Assembly (NCBI GenBank): GCA_003451585.1 | Contig: DMEU01000022.1 | Location: forward strand, 41,668 to 105,667 | Direction of reading: 5' to 3' | Source of the DNA: Candidatus Omnitrophota bacterium | GTDB lineage: Bacteria; Omnitrophota; Gorgyraeia; Velamenicoccales; Velamenicoccaceae | DNA: 64,000 nt | Part shown: positions 1 through 8,274 of the stretch, piece by piece | Layout of the letters: every line of letters starts with the position of its first letter | How positions within the stretch are numbered: the stretch's first letter is position 1 | Notes under the pieces: model-generated | The model's input: the letters and a program-made list of their open reading frames with translations, nothing else | Databases searched by the model: none | Told to the model about the DNA's origin: nothing | Program-made: the position numbers and the translations under genes

Positions 1-636
1 CGCAAGAGACGCAAGATGAACTTGAGCTCTGCCAGCGTGCGCAATGTTTTTTCCGAACTTGAGGAGGTCGGCTTTTTGACGCATCCGCATACCTCCGCCG
101 GCAGGGTCCCTACCGATGACGGCTATAGATATTACGTCAATGTCTTGATGAAGAAGAAGAAACTTACGGAAGAAGAGATAAATTTCATAGATAAGATATA
201 TGAGTTAAAGATCAGGGAGTTAGACGACCTCGTGTCTGAGACGCCCCGTATGATGGCGGACTTCACACATTATGCCAGCGTGGTCTCTTTCGGGGACGGC
301 GATGTTTATTTTCAGGGCATGCGGTATATCTTAGAGCATCCGGAGTTTAGCGACGTGCGTATGGCCCATATGGTGGTGGAGGCCATTGAGGAAAAAGAGG
401 CATTGATCGATCTGATAAACCAGAATTTCGCCGATAAGACGATGATCTATATAGGTAAGGAGTCACATTGCCCGCAGATGGAGTACTGTTCGATCGTTGT
501 CTCCCGTTGCGAAGGCAAAGGCAAGAAGGACGGCCGTCTGGCCCTGATAGGCCCTAAGCGCATGGCGTATGACAAGGTCATCCCATTGATGGAGTACGTC
601 TCAGAGATAGTTTCCAAAAGCTTAGACAGGTTTTGA
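1..636 (+). CDS. hrcA: Heat-inducible transcription repressor HrcA (5' partial)
   Basis: This is the C-terminal part of HrcA, the repressor that binds CIRCE operators upstream of chaperone operons. The reading frame is open to the first base of the window, so the true start lies upstream. Visible family signatures are the end of the winged-helix region (LSSASVRNVFSELEEVGFL, then HTSAGRVPTDDGYRYYV) and the C-terminal IGPKRMAYDKVIPLMEYV segment. The part between the winged helix and the PEFSDVRM motif is much shorter than in ordinary HrcA of about 340 residues, so the central dimerisation and inserted domain looks largely missing. It heads a grpE-dnaK-dnaJ operon, the usual HrcA context. Its CIRCE operator would be upstream of the window; none is visible here. 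Confidence 0.93.
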   Translation, partial: RKRRKMNLSSASVRNVFSELEEVGFLTHPHTSAGRVPTDDGYRYYVNVLMKKKKLTEEEINFIDKIYELKIRELDDLVSETPRMMADFTHYASVVSFGDGDVYFQGMRYILEHPEFSDVRMAHMVVEAIEEKEALIDLINQNFADKTMIYIGKESHCPQMEYCSIVVSRCEGKGKKDGRLALIGPKRMAYDKVIPLMEYVSEIVSKSLDRF

Positions 637-678
637 GCACATTACCCAGGCGAAATAGGATGAGGTAAAAATAGTATT

Positions 679-1275
679 ATGAACAACAATAAGAATAATA
701 ACGGTGCTAAAAATGAGCCGGAGGCGGAGCCGAAGGAAAAGCCTGAGATACAGCCGGCCCATAAAGAAAACGGGAAAAAAGAGACCGTTGTCCTGGAAAA
801 ACAGGAGTATGAAAAGTTAAAAGAAGAGGCCGGCAAGGCCCAGGAGCATTGGGACAGGCTTTTGAGGCAGCAGGCTGAATTTGATAATATCCGTAAACGC
901 ATTGAGCGGGAAAAACAGGATTTTCAGAAGTTCGCGCACGAGGATATAGTCGTAGAGCTCTTAGGTATTTTAGATGACCTTGAGCGCTCTGTTGAGGCGG
1001 CTGAGGAAGGCCAGGAAAATTTTAATGCGTTCTTAAAAGGGATCGAGATGATCCTGGCACATCTCTACGAGCTTTTAAAGCATAAAGGGGTAGCGCCAAT
1101 AGCGGCGAAAGGGAAGAAATTCAATCCTCATGAGCATGAGGCGCTGCTGCAGACTGAGACGAGCGATAATGAGGATGAGGAAGTCATAGAGGAGCTCCAA
1201 AAAGGTTATAAGATAGGCGACCGCGTTATACGTACGGCAAAAGTAAGGGTCGCTAAAAAGATAGAAAAAAAGTAG
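679..1275 (+). CDS. grpE: Nucleotide exchange factor GrpE
   Basis: GrpE releases ADP from DnaK and resets the chaperone cycle in the cytoplasm. The 198-residue protein has a charged, low-complexity N-terminus (residues 1-35, Asn/Lys/Glu rich), a long helical coiled coil (about 40-130, including the RLLRQQAEFDNIRKRIEREK segment typical of the family) and a C-terminal beta domain ending in GYKIGDRVIRTAKVRV, the GrpE signature. Length is normal. The ATG at 679 lies 43 bases after hrcA and has a weak purine-rich stretch upstream. It is followed by an 86-base gap with notable inverted repeats before dnaK. Confidence 0.97.
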   Translation: MNNNKNNNGAKNEPEAEPKEKPEIQPAHKENGKKETVVLEKQEYEKLKEEAGKAQEHWDRLLRQQAEFDNIRKRIEREKQDFQKFAHEDIVVELLGILDDLERSVEAAEEGQENFNAFLKGIEMILAHLYELLKHKGVAPIAAKGKKFNPHEHEALLQTETSDNEDEEVIEELQKGYKIGDRVIRTAKVRVAKKIEKK

Positions 1276-1280
1276 AAATG

Positions 1281-1356
1281 TTTACCTCCTAGCAAGCAGG
1301 CACGGAGGTTAACTTTGAAAGGTATGAAGACTTCTAATAAGCAAAGTTAAGGAGGT
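1281..1356 (+). promoter_or_regulatory. Structured grpE-dnaK leader with alternative stems around the dnaK RBS
   Basis: Bases 1281-1289 (TTTACCTCC) can pair with 1304-1312 (GGAGGTTAA) with one mismatch. Bases 1309-1317 (TTAACTTTG) are perfectly complementary to 1342-1350 (CAAAGTTAA). The two stems share 1309-1312, so they exclude each other. ACCTCC at 1284-1289 can also pair with the dnaK Shine-Dalgarno GGAGGT at 1351-1356. One fold leaves the ribosome-binding site free and the other can hide it. This is seen directly as complementarity; its use as a switch or RNA thermosensor is inference. Confidence 0.5.
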
Positions 1357-1361
1357 GTGTT

Positions 1362-3278
1362 ATGGCTAAGGTAATAGGGATCGATCTGGGTACGTCTAAT
1401 TCAGCCGCGTCTGTTATGGAAAGCGGCAGGCCTGTTATTATTCCTTCCGCCGAAGGCGCGGGCGTTGCCTCCGGCAAGGCTTTTCCTTCTTATGTCGCCT
1501 TTACAAAGGATGGCCAGCGTTTGGTAGGCGAGCCGGCAAGGCGCCAGGCGGCTATTAATGCCGAGGGCACTATCCAGGCAGCTAAACGTAAAATGGGGAC
1601 TGATTTTAAGTTCAAGGTATTCGGTAAAGATTATACGCCGCAGCAGATATCGGCTTTTATCCTGCAGAAGATCAAAGAGGACGCTGAGGCCTATCTTGGC
1701 GATAAGGTCGAGGAGGCTGTCATCACGTGTCCTGCTTATTTTGACGATAACCAGAGGACTGCCACCAAAGACGCCGGTGAGATAGCAGGACTTAAGGTCT
1801 TGAGGATAATAAATGAGCCTACGGCTGCATGCCTCGCATACGGGTTGGAGAAGGCCGGAAAAGAATTAAAGATACTCGTCTTTGACTTTGGCGGCGGTAC
1901 CTTGGACGTCACTATAATGGAGATGTGGAAAGAAGGCGGTTTTAAGGTCATGGCGACCAGCGGCGATACCCAGCTCGGCGGCACGGATATGGACAATATC
2001 CTTATCGACCATATCGCCAAAGAATTCAAGCGTGATACGGGCATAGACCTGAAGAATGATAAGATGGCGATGCAGCGTCTTCGTGAGGCTGCCGAGAAGG
2101 CCAAGGTTGAACTTTCAAGCACCGTGACCACAGATATCAACTTGCCTTTTATCACCGCGGATGCGACCGGGCCTAAGCATATGACGATGACGATTAACCG
2201 GGCAAAACTGGAAGAATTGGTATCTCCTATTATCGAGAGATGCCGCGGGCCTTTAGAGCAGGCGCTTAAGGACGCGAAAGATTCTTTTTCCAAAGAAGGC
2301 GTAACATTCGGCGATAAGGATGTCGATAAGATCATAATGGTGGGCGGCCCGACGCGTATGCCCATTGTGCAGAAATTCGTAGAAGATTATTTCGGGAAAA
2401 AGATCGAGCGTGGCGTAGACCCTATGGAGTGCGTATCTTTGGGGGCCGCTATTCAGGCTGCCATCATCAAGGGTGAGGTCAAGGATGTCCTGCTCTTGGA
2501 CGTTACACCTCTTTCATTGGGTATTGAGACGCTGGGCGGCATTAACACGAAACTCATCGAGAGGAACACCACTATCCCTACCAGAAAGAGCCAGATATTT
2601 TCTACCGCTGCCGATAATCAGACGGCTGTGACCGTGCGCGTATTACAGGGTGAGCGCAAGATGGCCGAAGGCAACGTAGAGTTGGGCAGGTTTGACCTCA
2701 TAGGTATACCCACGGCTCCTCGCGGCGTCCCTCAGATAGAGGTGAGCTTTGATATAGACGCAAACGGTATAGTCCATGTCGGCGCCAAGGACCTGGGGAC
2801 GGGTAAGGAGCAGTCTATACGTATTACGGCCCCTAAGAAGCTGGATAAGGAAGAAATCGAAAAGATGGTCAAGGAAGCCGAGAAATTCGCGGCAGACGAT
2901 GAAAAGAGGAAGGAAGAAGTCGAGGCCCGTAATCAGGCCGACGCCCTGGTCTATTCTACTGAGAAGTCTTTGAAAGAATACGGCTCGAAGGTAAGCGAGG
3001 CCGAGAAGAAGGCTATCGAATCCAAGGTAGCCGACCTTAAAGAGGCGCTTAAAGGCAAGGATACCGATAAGATAAAGAAGGGTATGGAGGAATTGACGCA
3101 GGCCTCCCATAAATTAGCAGAGGCTATCTATAAGTCGGCCTCTGAAGCCAAGGCCAAACAGCAGGCCGGCCCTGATGAGAAAGAAGAGCCAGGGCAAGAG
3201 AAGGGCGAAAGCGGCCCAGGTAAAAAAGGCGAGGATATTATCGATGCCGAATACAGGGAAGAAGACGATAAGAAATAA
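1362..3278 (+). CDS. dnaK: Chaperone protein DnaK (Hsp70)
   Basis: ATP-dependent Hsp70 chaperone that binds exposed hydrophobic peptides, working with DnaJ and GrpE. At 638 residues it has normal length. The ATPase domain begins with [15 protein letters not shown] (residues 4-18) and includes [17 protein letters not shown], the [13 protein letters not shown] phosphate-binding motif and [14 protein letters not shown]. The substrate-binding domain contains [14 protein letters not shown] and the linker VLLLD just before it. The lid ends in a Gly/Lys/Glu-rich tail with the [10 protein letters not shown] motif characteristic of bacterial DnaK. The GGAGGT at 1351-1356 is ideally placed for the ATG at 1362. 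The 90-base gap to dnaJ carries a palindromic repeat. Confidence 0.99.
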   Translation: MAKVIGIDLGTSNSAASVMESGRPVIIPSAEGAGVASGKAFPSYVAFTKDGQRLVGEPARRQAAINAEGTIQAAKRKMGTDFKFKVFGKDYTPQQISAFILQKIKEDAEAYLGDKVEEAVITCPAYFDDNQRTATKDAGEIAGLKVLRIINEPTAACLAYGLEKAGKELKILVFDFGGGTLDVTIMEMWKEGGFKVMATSGDTQLGGTDMDNILIDHIAKEFKRDTGIDLKNDKMAMQRLREAAEKAKVELSSTVTTDINLPFITADATGPKHMTMTINRAKLEELVSPIIERCRGPLEQALKDAKDSFSKEGVTFGDKDVDKIIMVGGPTRMPIVQKFVEDYFGKKIERGVDPMECVSLGAAIQAAIIKGEVKDVLLLDVTPLSLGIETLGGINTKLIERNTTIPTRKSQIFSTAADNQTAVTVRVLQGERKMAEGNVELGRFDLIGIPTAPRGVPQIEVSFDIDANGIVHVGAKDLGTGKEQSIRITAPKKLDKEEIEKMVKEAEKFAADDEKRKEEVEARNQADALVYSTEKSLKEYGSKVSEAEKKAIESKVADLKEALKGKDTDKIKKGMEELTQASHKLAEAIYKSASEAKAKQQAGPDEKEEPGQEKGESGPGKKGEDIIDAEYREEDDKK

Positions 3279-3362
3279 GTGTGTAAGTTTTTAAGTGTGT
3301 AAGTTTGATGATGGAATAATCAAAGTAAACTTAAAAACTTTACACTTTACATTTTACACTCC
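3277..3362. repeat. Intergenic palindromic element, copy 1 (dnaK-dnaJ gap)
   Basis: The left arm (about 3277-3306) is a tandem of two AAGTGTGTAAGTTT-like units. The right arm (about 3327-3362) carries the reverse-complement units, ending in TTACACTCC. AAGTTTTTAAG at 3285-3295 pairs perfectly with CTTAAAAACTT at 3330-3340. An element of almost the same sequence and layout lies at 41577-41654 before rpsM. It sits between co-directional genes and leaves only a weak AAAGG before the dnaJ start. Confidence 0.75.
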
Positions 3363-3368
3363 AAAGGC

Positions 3369-4478
3369 ATGACTACACAGCGTGATTATTACGAGATCCT
3401 GGGGATAAATAAGTCGGCCTCTACTGAAGAGATAAAGCGTGCTTATCGCGCTCTTGCGATGAAACACCACCCTGATCGCGCTCCGCACGAGCAGAAAAAA
3501 GAGGCTGAGGAGAGGTTTAAGGAGATCTCAGAGGCCTACGCCGTATTATCCGACGAGAAGAAGCGTTCTCTTTACGATCGTTACGGCCATGCGGGTATTG
3601 ACCAGCGTTATAGCACAGAGGATATCTTCCGCGGCGCTGATTTTTCGAGTATCTTTGAAGAGGCCTTCGGCGGCGGCGGTTTCGGCGGAGGTATTTTTGA
3701 AGAGATCTTCGGCGGGGCTGCAGGCGATATTTTCGGCGCAGGACGCGGCAGGCGGGCGCGCAGGGGTAGGGACCTGCAGTTTGAGATAGAGATAACATTG
3801 GAAGAGGCTGTTTTAGGTATTGAGAAGACCTTTCAGATAAACCGTTATGAACTTTGTACGTCCTGTAATGGCTCCGGCGCTAAAGCCGGCAGCAAGAAGT
3901 CAACGTGTCCGCAATGCCAGGGCGCAGGCCAGGTTACCGTTGCTCACGGATTTTTTCATCTGACCCAGACATGTTCAAAGTGCGGTGGTGAAGGCAAGGT
4001 GATATCTACCCCTTGCCCTAAGTGCGGCGGCCAGGCCACGGTCAGGATGCCGCGTAAGATCTCCGTCAAGATACCGGCCGGAGTGGATACCGGATCGCAA
4101 CTCCGTGTCAGAGGGGAAGGCGAAGAGGCGCAAGGCGGTAAAGGCGACCTTTATGTTATAGTCCGCGTCAAGAAGCACCCTTTATTTGAGCGTCATGAAA
4201 ATGACCTTATTTGCGAGGTACATGTTGATGTGGCACAGGCTATACTGGGCGCCGAGATCGATGTCCCCACATTGAGCGGCGAGGTTAAGATGAAGGTGCC
4301 TGCCGGAACACCTTCGGGTAAGATCTTCCGTCTGCGTGATAAAGGCGTTCCTGACTTAAGGACGCGCGCCAATGGCGATGAGTTAGTGCGTATTAGCGTA
4401 GATATGCCGCAGAACCTGGGTTCTGGTGAGAAAAAGTTGATACAAGAGTTCGCCCGTATAAGGGGCGTAAAAATATAG
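3369..4478 (+). CDS. dnaJ: Chaperone protein DnaJ (Hsp40, type I)
   Basis: DnaK co-chaperone that delivers substrates and stimulates ATP hydrolysis. The 369-residue protein has all type I domains in order: J domain (residues 5-72, with the HHPDR form of the HPD motif), Gly/Phe-rich linker (about 90-135), four CxxCxGxG-type zinc repeats starting at CTSCNGSG and CPQCQGAG, with a last repeat CPKCGGQA that departs slightly from consensus, and C-terminal substrate-binding beta domains. Length is normal. The ATG at 3369 is chosen because MTTQRDYYEILGI aligns with the start of the J domain; upstream only a weak AAAGG serves as ribosome-binding site. Confidence 0.98.
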   Translation: MTTQRDYYEILGINKSASTEEIKRAYRALAMKHHPDRAPHEQKKEAEERFKEISEAYAVLSDEKKRSLYDRYGHAGIDQRYSTEDIFRGADFSSIFEEAFGGGGFGGGIFEEIFGGAAGDIFGAGRGRRARRGRDLQFEIEITLEEAVLGIEKTFQINRYELCTSCNGSGAKAGSKKSTCPQCQGAGQVTVAHGFFHLTQTCSKCGGEGKVISTPCPKCGGQATVRMPRKISVKIPAGVDTGSQLRVRGEGEEAQGGKGDLYVIVRVKKHPLFERHENDLICEVHVDVAQAILGAEIDVPTLSGEVKMKVPAGTPSGKIFRLRDKGVPDLRTRANGDELVRISVDMPQNLGSGEKKLIQEFARIRGVKI

Positions 4479-4489
4479 GAGACAGTACA

Positions 4490-4744
4490 ATGCCAACGTA
4501 TGAATATGAGTGTAAGGCTTGCGGCCATCGTTTTGAAGCGTCGCATTCAATGTCAGCGGCACCTTTAAAGACGTGCCCGGAGTGCAGGAAGGATAAAGTG
4601 GTCCGTCTCATAGGTTCCGGTTCAGGCCTTATATTCAAAGGTTCTGGTTTTTATGCCACGGATTATCGTAAAGGCGGCGCGCCACCCTGTCCCTCTGCAG
4701 GCAGCAAACCGAGCTGCAGCGGATGTCCCGGAACTCAGCATTAA
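4490..4744 (+). CDS. FmdB-family zinc-ribbon protein
   Basis: Small 84-residue protein starting MPTYEYECKACGHRFE, the signature of the FmdB putative regulatory family. A zinc ribbon is formed by CKAC (residues 8-11) and CPEC (about 29-32). The GSGFYATDYR segment, common in the family, follows, and the tail is Cys/Gly/Pro rich (PSCSGCPGT). The biochemical role of the family is poorly known; FmdB was first linked to formamidase gene regulation. It begins 11 bases after dnaJ and is probably in the same transcript. Confidence 0.85.
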   Translation: MPTYEYECKACGHRFEASHSMSAAPLKTCPECRKDKVVRLIGSGSGLIFKGSGFYATDYRKGGAPPCPSAGSKPSCSGCPGTQH

Positions 4745-4750
4745 GGCCAA

Positions 4751-5110
4751 ATGGTAAGGATTGGGATTTTTGTGTCCTGGTTGCTGGTTTTTGTTTATGG
4801 GGTAGTTATATTTTATTTTTCCTGCCTGCCGTCCAAGTGCGTTCCTCAGCTTTTCCCTTTCTCGGATAAAGTATACCATTATATCGAATATTTTCCTTTC
4901 GGCGTCCTTTTGGTCCGCGCTTTTTGGGTTACATTCAAACGCCTTGACCGCAGGGCTTTACTTTTATTTCTTTTTGTGATAGTGTTATACGCTTTAAGCG
5001 ATGAGATCCATCAACTTTTTGTATCGGGCCGATTTTTTTCTTACGGCGACATTCTTGTCGATGTGCTGGGGGCTGCGTCAGGAGGATTTGTTTATTTATG
5101 GCTAAGATAG
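4751..5110 (+). CDS. VanZ-like integral membrane protein
   Basis: A 119-residue protein with about four hydrophobic segments (residues 4-25, 40-60, 70-90, 100-118). The VYHYIEYFPFGVLLVRAF stretch and the later SDEIHQLFVSGRFFSYGDILVDVLGA stretch match the VanZ-like family, in which Asp/Glu and His residues flank the membrane segments. The family is named for a teicoplanin-resistance accessory gene, but most chromosomal members have no defined role. It starts 6 bases after the FmdB gene and its end overlaps the next gene by 13 bases, so the two are probably translationally coupled. Confidence 0.8.
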   Translation: MVRIGIFVSWLLVFVYGVVIFYFSCLPSKCVPQLFPFSDKVYHYIEYFPFGVLLVRAFWVTFKRLDRRALLLFLFVIVLYALSDEIHQLFVSGRFFSYGDILVDVLGAASGGFVYLWLR

Positions 5111-6360
5111 AGTCTTTTTCAGGTATACACTATAATCCTGATATCGTAGAAGATGTCTCAAAAGTTATCTGTCCGCCTTACGATATCATTACACCTTCCG
5201 AACAGGAAGATTTCTACCAGAAAAACCCCTACAACGTTATCCGGCTCATTTTAGGAAAAGACCTGCAGGGCGACACGGAAAAAGATAATAAGTATACAAG
5301 GGCCGCCGGCTATATGGATGATTGGCTGAGGCGTAATGTCCTTATGCAGGATAGCGAGCCTGGTATCTATTTTTATGAACAGGTGTTTTCGGTTGAGGGA
5401 AAACAGGCGCGTCGTTGGGGTATGATAGCCCTTATGCGCCTTGATGAGGAAGGCAAAGAGAAGACCGTCTATCCGCACGAGCATACCCATACTGCGCCTA
5501 AAGAGGACCGTCTCAAGCTCATAAAGTCGGTCGAGGCTAACTTAAGCCCGGTCTTTACCATATTTTCCGATCCCGAGGACCAGGCCAGAGGTATTTTTGA
5601 GGCGGCAAGAAGGGCCGTGGCGCTGTTCGACGTAGTTGACAACGCCGGTATAGAAAACCGTATCTGGAGGGTCACAGATAAGGCCGTGATAGATAAGGTC
5701 AAGGCCTTATTTTCCCACAAAGAGCTTTTTATCGCTGATGGCCATCATCGTTATGAGGTAGCCAAGTCTTTTAGGGACTATAAGCGGCAGAGCGACCAGG
5801 CACATTTCAAGGATTCCTATAATTATATTATGACATTTTTTACGCCCTTGGAGGATGAAGGGCTTTGTATCCTGCCCACCCACAGGCTTCTTAAAGACGT
5901 ACATTTCAACCCTGATCAGTTTAGCGCGTGTTTCGCGGTCAAAGAGATGCCTTCCTGCGCGGCGCTCGTTTCAGAGATGCGCGACAGGGAAAAAGATGCG
6001 GGCGTATTCGGGTTGTATAAGGAAAAGAAGTTTTATCTTTTGAAGTTGGACGATAAGCGTGAATGCAACCGGTTTATACAGGAAGGGCCGAAGGAATACA
6101 GGAATCTGGATGTCGTCATATTGCACAAGGTTATATTCGACCATTTCTTAAAAATCCAATTGAGCCAGATCAATTATGAAGTCGATCTGGGGCGTGCGGC
6201 CGCAGCTGTAGACCGAGGGGATTTCGGCGCGCTTTTTCTTTTGAACCCCACAAAGGTGGACCAGATCCGCGCTATCGCGCTTGGCGGAGAAGTCATGCCT
6301 CAGAAGTCGACATATTTTTACCCTAAGCTTTCCAGCGGGTTGTTGTTCCATAGATTTTAA
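5098..6360 (+). CDS. DUF1015 family protein
   Basis: A 420-residue cytoplasmic protein of the DUF1015 family. Recognisable segments are the N-terminal VICPPYDIITPSEQEDFY, YFYEQVF, the HEHTHTAPKEDRLKL stretch, LFIADGHHRYEVAKSF, and the C-terminal NPTKVDQIRAIALGGEVMPQKSTYFYPKL segment. HEHT and DGHHRYE look like conserved polar or metal-binding sites. No reaction is established for the family; neighbouring genes in other genomes often belong to amino-acid or cofactor metabolism. The ATG at 5098 overlaps the VanZ-like gene by 13 bases. Confidence 0.85.
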   Translation: MAKIESFSGIHYNPDIVEDVSKVICPPYDIITPSEQEDFYQKNPYNVIRLILGKDLQGDTEKDNKYTRAAGYMDDWLRRNVLMQDSEPGIYFYEQVFSVEGKQARRWGMIALMRLDEEGKEKTVYPHEHTHTAPKEDRLKLIKSVEANLSPVFTIFSDPEDQARGIFEAARRAVALFDVVDNAGIENRIWRVTDKAVIDKVKALFSHKELFIADGHHRYEVAKSFRDYKRQSDQAHFKDSYNYIMTFFTPLEDEGLCILPTHRLLKDVHFNPDQFSACFAVKEMPSCAALVSEMRDREKDAGVFGLYKEKKFYLLKLDDKRECNRFIQEGPKEYRNLDVVILHKVIFDHFLKIQLSQINYEVDLGRAAAAVDRGDFGALFLLNPTKVDQIRAIALGGEVMPQKSTYFYPKLSSGLLFHRF

Positions 6361-6382
6361 ACAGTTAGAGAAGTAGGGGATT

Positions 6383-7222
6383 ATGGCGCTTTTTGGAAAA
6401 CCTAAATATACCATAGTAAAGATCAGGAAGAGAGAGATTCCTGAAGGATTGTGGACAAAGTGCCAGGAGTGCGGCCAGCCTATCTATAAAAAGGCCCTTG
6501 AAGAAAATCTGAAGGTGTGCCCAAAATGTAATTGCCATTTTGATCTTACCGCCGCAGAACGCCTCGAGATGACCGTTGACAAAGATACATTTAAGGAATA
6601 CGATACCCGGCTTTCTACGGTAGACCCGCTTGAATTTAAAGGCATTAAATCATATAAGCAAAAACTCATGGAAGATTATAAGGCTACATCCATGAAAGAA
6701 GCCGTTATTACCGGGGAGGGCGAGATATTCGGCAAAAAGGCCGTTGTCTGCATCACGGATTCGCGTTTTATCATGGGGAGTATGGGTTCCGTAGTAGGAG
6801 AGAAGATCACGCGCGCGATAGAGTCATCGATCAAGAAAAAATTGCCGCTCGTTATAATCTCCGGCTCCGGAGGAGGGGCAAGGATGTATGAGGGGATATA
6901 CAGCCTTATGCAGATGGCAAAGACCTCGGCCGCGCTTTTAAAACATCATGAGGCAGGGTTATTGTATATTTCCGTATTGACCAACCCTACGATGGGTGGC
7001 GTTATGGCTTCTTTTGCCGGCCTGGGCGACGTGATCATCGCCGAGCCAAAGGCCTTGATAGGTTTCGCCGGCCCTCGCGTTATAGAGCAGACAACACGGC
7101 AGAAGTTGCCCGAGGGGTTTCAGCGTTCCGAGTTTATGCTGGAGCACGGGCTGCTTGACACTATAGTGCACCGCAAGGCTTTAAAGGAATCTTTGCACCA
7201 GCTTATAGATTATTTAGGTTGA
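6383..7222 (+). CDS. accD: Acetyl-CoA carboxylase carboxyltransferase subunit beta
   Basis: AccD transfers the carboxyl group from biotin to acetyl-CoA, giving malonyl-CoA for fatty-acid synthesis, as part of an alpha2beta2 complex with AccA. The 279-residue protein has the N-terminal zinc ribbon (CQEC and CPKC around residues 23-45) and the crotonase-like core with VVCITDSRFIMGSMGSVVGEK, ISGSGGGARMYEG, TNPTMGGVMASFA and IGFAGPRVIEQT. AccA is not in the window. The ATG at 6383 follows AGGGG; the gene begins 22 bases after the DUF1015 gene. It feeds malonyl units to the same pathway as the acyl cluster near 55 kb, though it is not linked to it. Confidence 0.97.
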   Translation: MALFGKPKYTIVKIRKREIPEGLWTKCQECGQPIYKKALEENLKVCPKCNCHFDLTAAERLEMTVDKDTFKEYDTRLSTVDPLEFKGIKSYKQKLMEDYKATSMKEAVITGEGEIFGKKAVVCITDSRFIMGSMGSVVGEKITRAIESSIKKKLPLVIISGSGGGARMYEGIYSLMQMAKTSAALLKHHEAGLLYISVLTNPTMGGVMASFAGLGDVIIAEPKALIGFAGPRVIEQTTRQKLPEGFQRSEFMLEHGLLDTIVHRKALKESLHQLIDYLG

Positions 7223-7264
7223 TACTTTCCCATTTTCGGCCCACCTCTCCAGTAATAACTTTCC

Positions 7265-7293
7265 TTGAAAATCAGTATAACTTAAGTTACAAT
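7265..7293 (+). promoter_or_regulatory. Sigma70-like promoter for the ROK kinase-lptD segment
   Basis: TTGAAA at 7265-7270 and TACAAT at 7288-7293 are separated by 17 bases, close to the sigma70 consensus. It lies in the 114-base gap between accD and the ROK kinase gene at 7337, and the expected start site is about 7300. Confidence 0.6.
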
Positions 7294-7336
7294 AAGGACT
7301 TATTCGTTTGGTAAAATCATCGATCAAGGTCCTTTA

Positions 7337-8269
7337 ATGGCTCAGAGATTATTTTTCGGCGTTGATGTTGGCGGCACATTTACCAAGATCGCCTTGGTAG
7401 ATGAAAAGAGTCGCCTTTTGGCCAAGTCTAAGTTTTCATCTGAAGGGTTCTCGAATAAAGCCTTTTTTGCCAAGACCCTGCGAGCGAATATCCTGTCTAT
7501 CCTTTCTGAACACAAACTCGCGCTGCGCCACCTTAAAGGCATAGGGATAGGCCTGCCAGGCCCTGTTGATTTTGATAAAGGTATCGTCTTGAGCTTGACC
7601 AATATCAAGGGTTGGAACAGGTTCCCTCTATCCGCGTATCTAAGGAGATATTTTTCCGTTCCCGTCTTCATTGATAACGACGCTAATTGTATGGGTTTGG
7701 CTGAGTCGCGCCTTGGCGCGGCACGCGGGACGTCTTATGCGCTCTGCCTGACTTTAGGCACCGGAGTTGGCGGTGCCCTTATCCTGGATAGGCAAATTTA
7801 TAGGAGCTCATATTTTTTGAGCGCGGAGGTAGGGCATATACCGGTAGTTTTGGATGGGCCGAAATGCTCATGCGGTGGCCGCGGCTGCCTGGAGAGATTT
7901 GTGGGAAACCGCGCTTTGTTGTCAGCAGCCAGGAGGGTATTCAAAAAAGATATGTCGCTGGAAGAAGTCAGTTGTCTTGCCGCAAAAGGCGATCTCAGGG
8001 CCTTAAAAATATGGCGGGATGCCGGCAATATTATAGGTTTAGCCGTAAGTGGCGTTTTGAATGTTTTTAATCCGGAGATTGTTGTCATAGGAGGGGGCGT
8101 GGCTGAGGCGGGAGATGCGCTCTTTGCCTCCATCAGAAGAACGGTCACCTGTCACGCGATGGAACAGCTTAAAAAATACGTCAAGGTCAAAAAAGCGGCC
8201 TTAGGCAACGATGCCGGTGTCCTGGGCGCGGCGCTTTTGGCTAAGGAACAAGTAGGCATCAGGGTATAG
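7337..8269 (+). CDS. ROK-family sugar kinase (glucokinase-like)
   Basis: A 310-residue ROK-family protein that probably phosphorylates glucose or a related hexose or amino sugar at the expense of ATP. The ATP phosphate loop DVGGTFTKIALV starts at residue 9. FIDNDANCMGLAE gives the catalytic Asp, LTLGTGVGGALI the phosphate-binding turn, and EVGHIP plus CSCGGRGCLE the zinc-binding ROK signature. No helix-turn-helix precedes the kinase, so it is an enzyme rather than a ROK repressor. Substrate cannot be read from sequence. A good promoter sits upstream. The lptD-like gene follows within about 25 bases. Confidence 0.9.
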   Translation: MAQRLFFGVDVGGTFTKIALVDEKSRLLAKSKFSSEGFSNKAFFAKTLRANILSILSEHKLALRHLKGIGIGLPGPVDFDKGIVLSLTNIKGWNRFPLSAYLRRYFSVPVFIDNDANCMGLAESRLGAARGTSYALCLTLGTGVGGALILDRQIYRSSYFLSAEVGHIPVVLDGPKCSCGGRGCLERFVGNRALLSAARRVFKKDMSLEEVSCLAAKGDLRALKIWRDAGNIIGLAVSGVLNVFNPEIVVIGGGVAEAGDALFASIRRTVTCHAMEQLKKYVKVKKAALGNDAGVLGAALLAKEQVGIRV

Positions 8270-8274
8270 CGTTA

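Noticed and set aside
1276..1361. CIRCE operator sought between grpE and dnaK and in other gaps of the heat-shock operon
   Set aside because: No TTAGCACTC-N9-GAGTGCTAA-like sequence was found; the inverted repeats present have other sequence and spacing. CIRCE would be expected upstream of the window.
1736..2365. 209-codon open frame on the minus strand inside dnaK
   Set aside because: It lies wholly opposite a highly conserved gene, has no recognisable domain, and such antisense frames recur throughout this window as codon-usage shadows.
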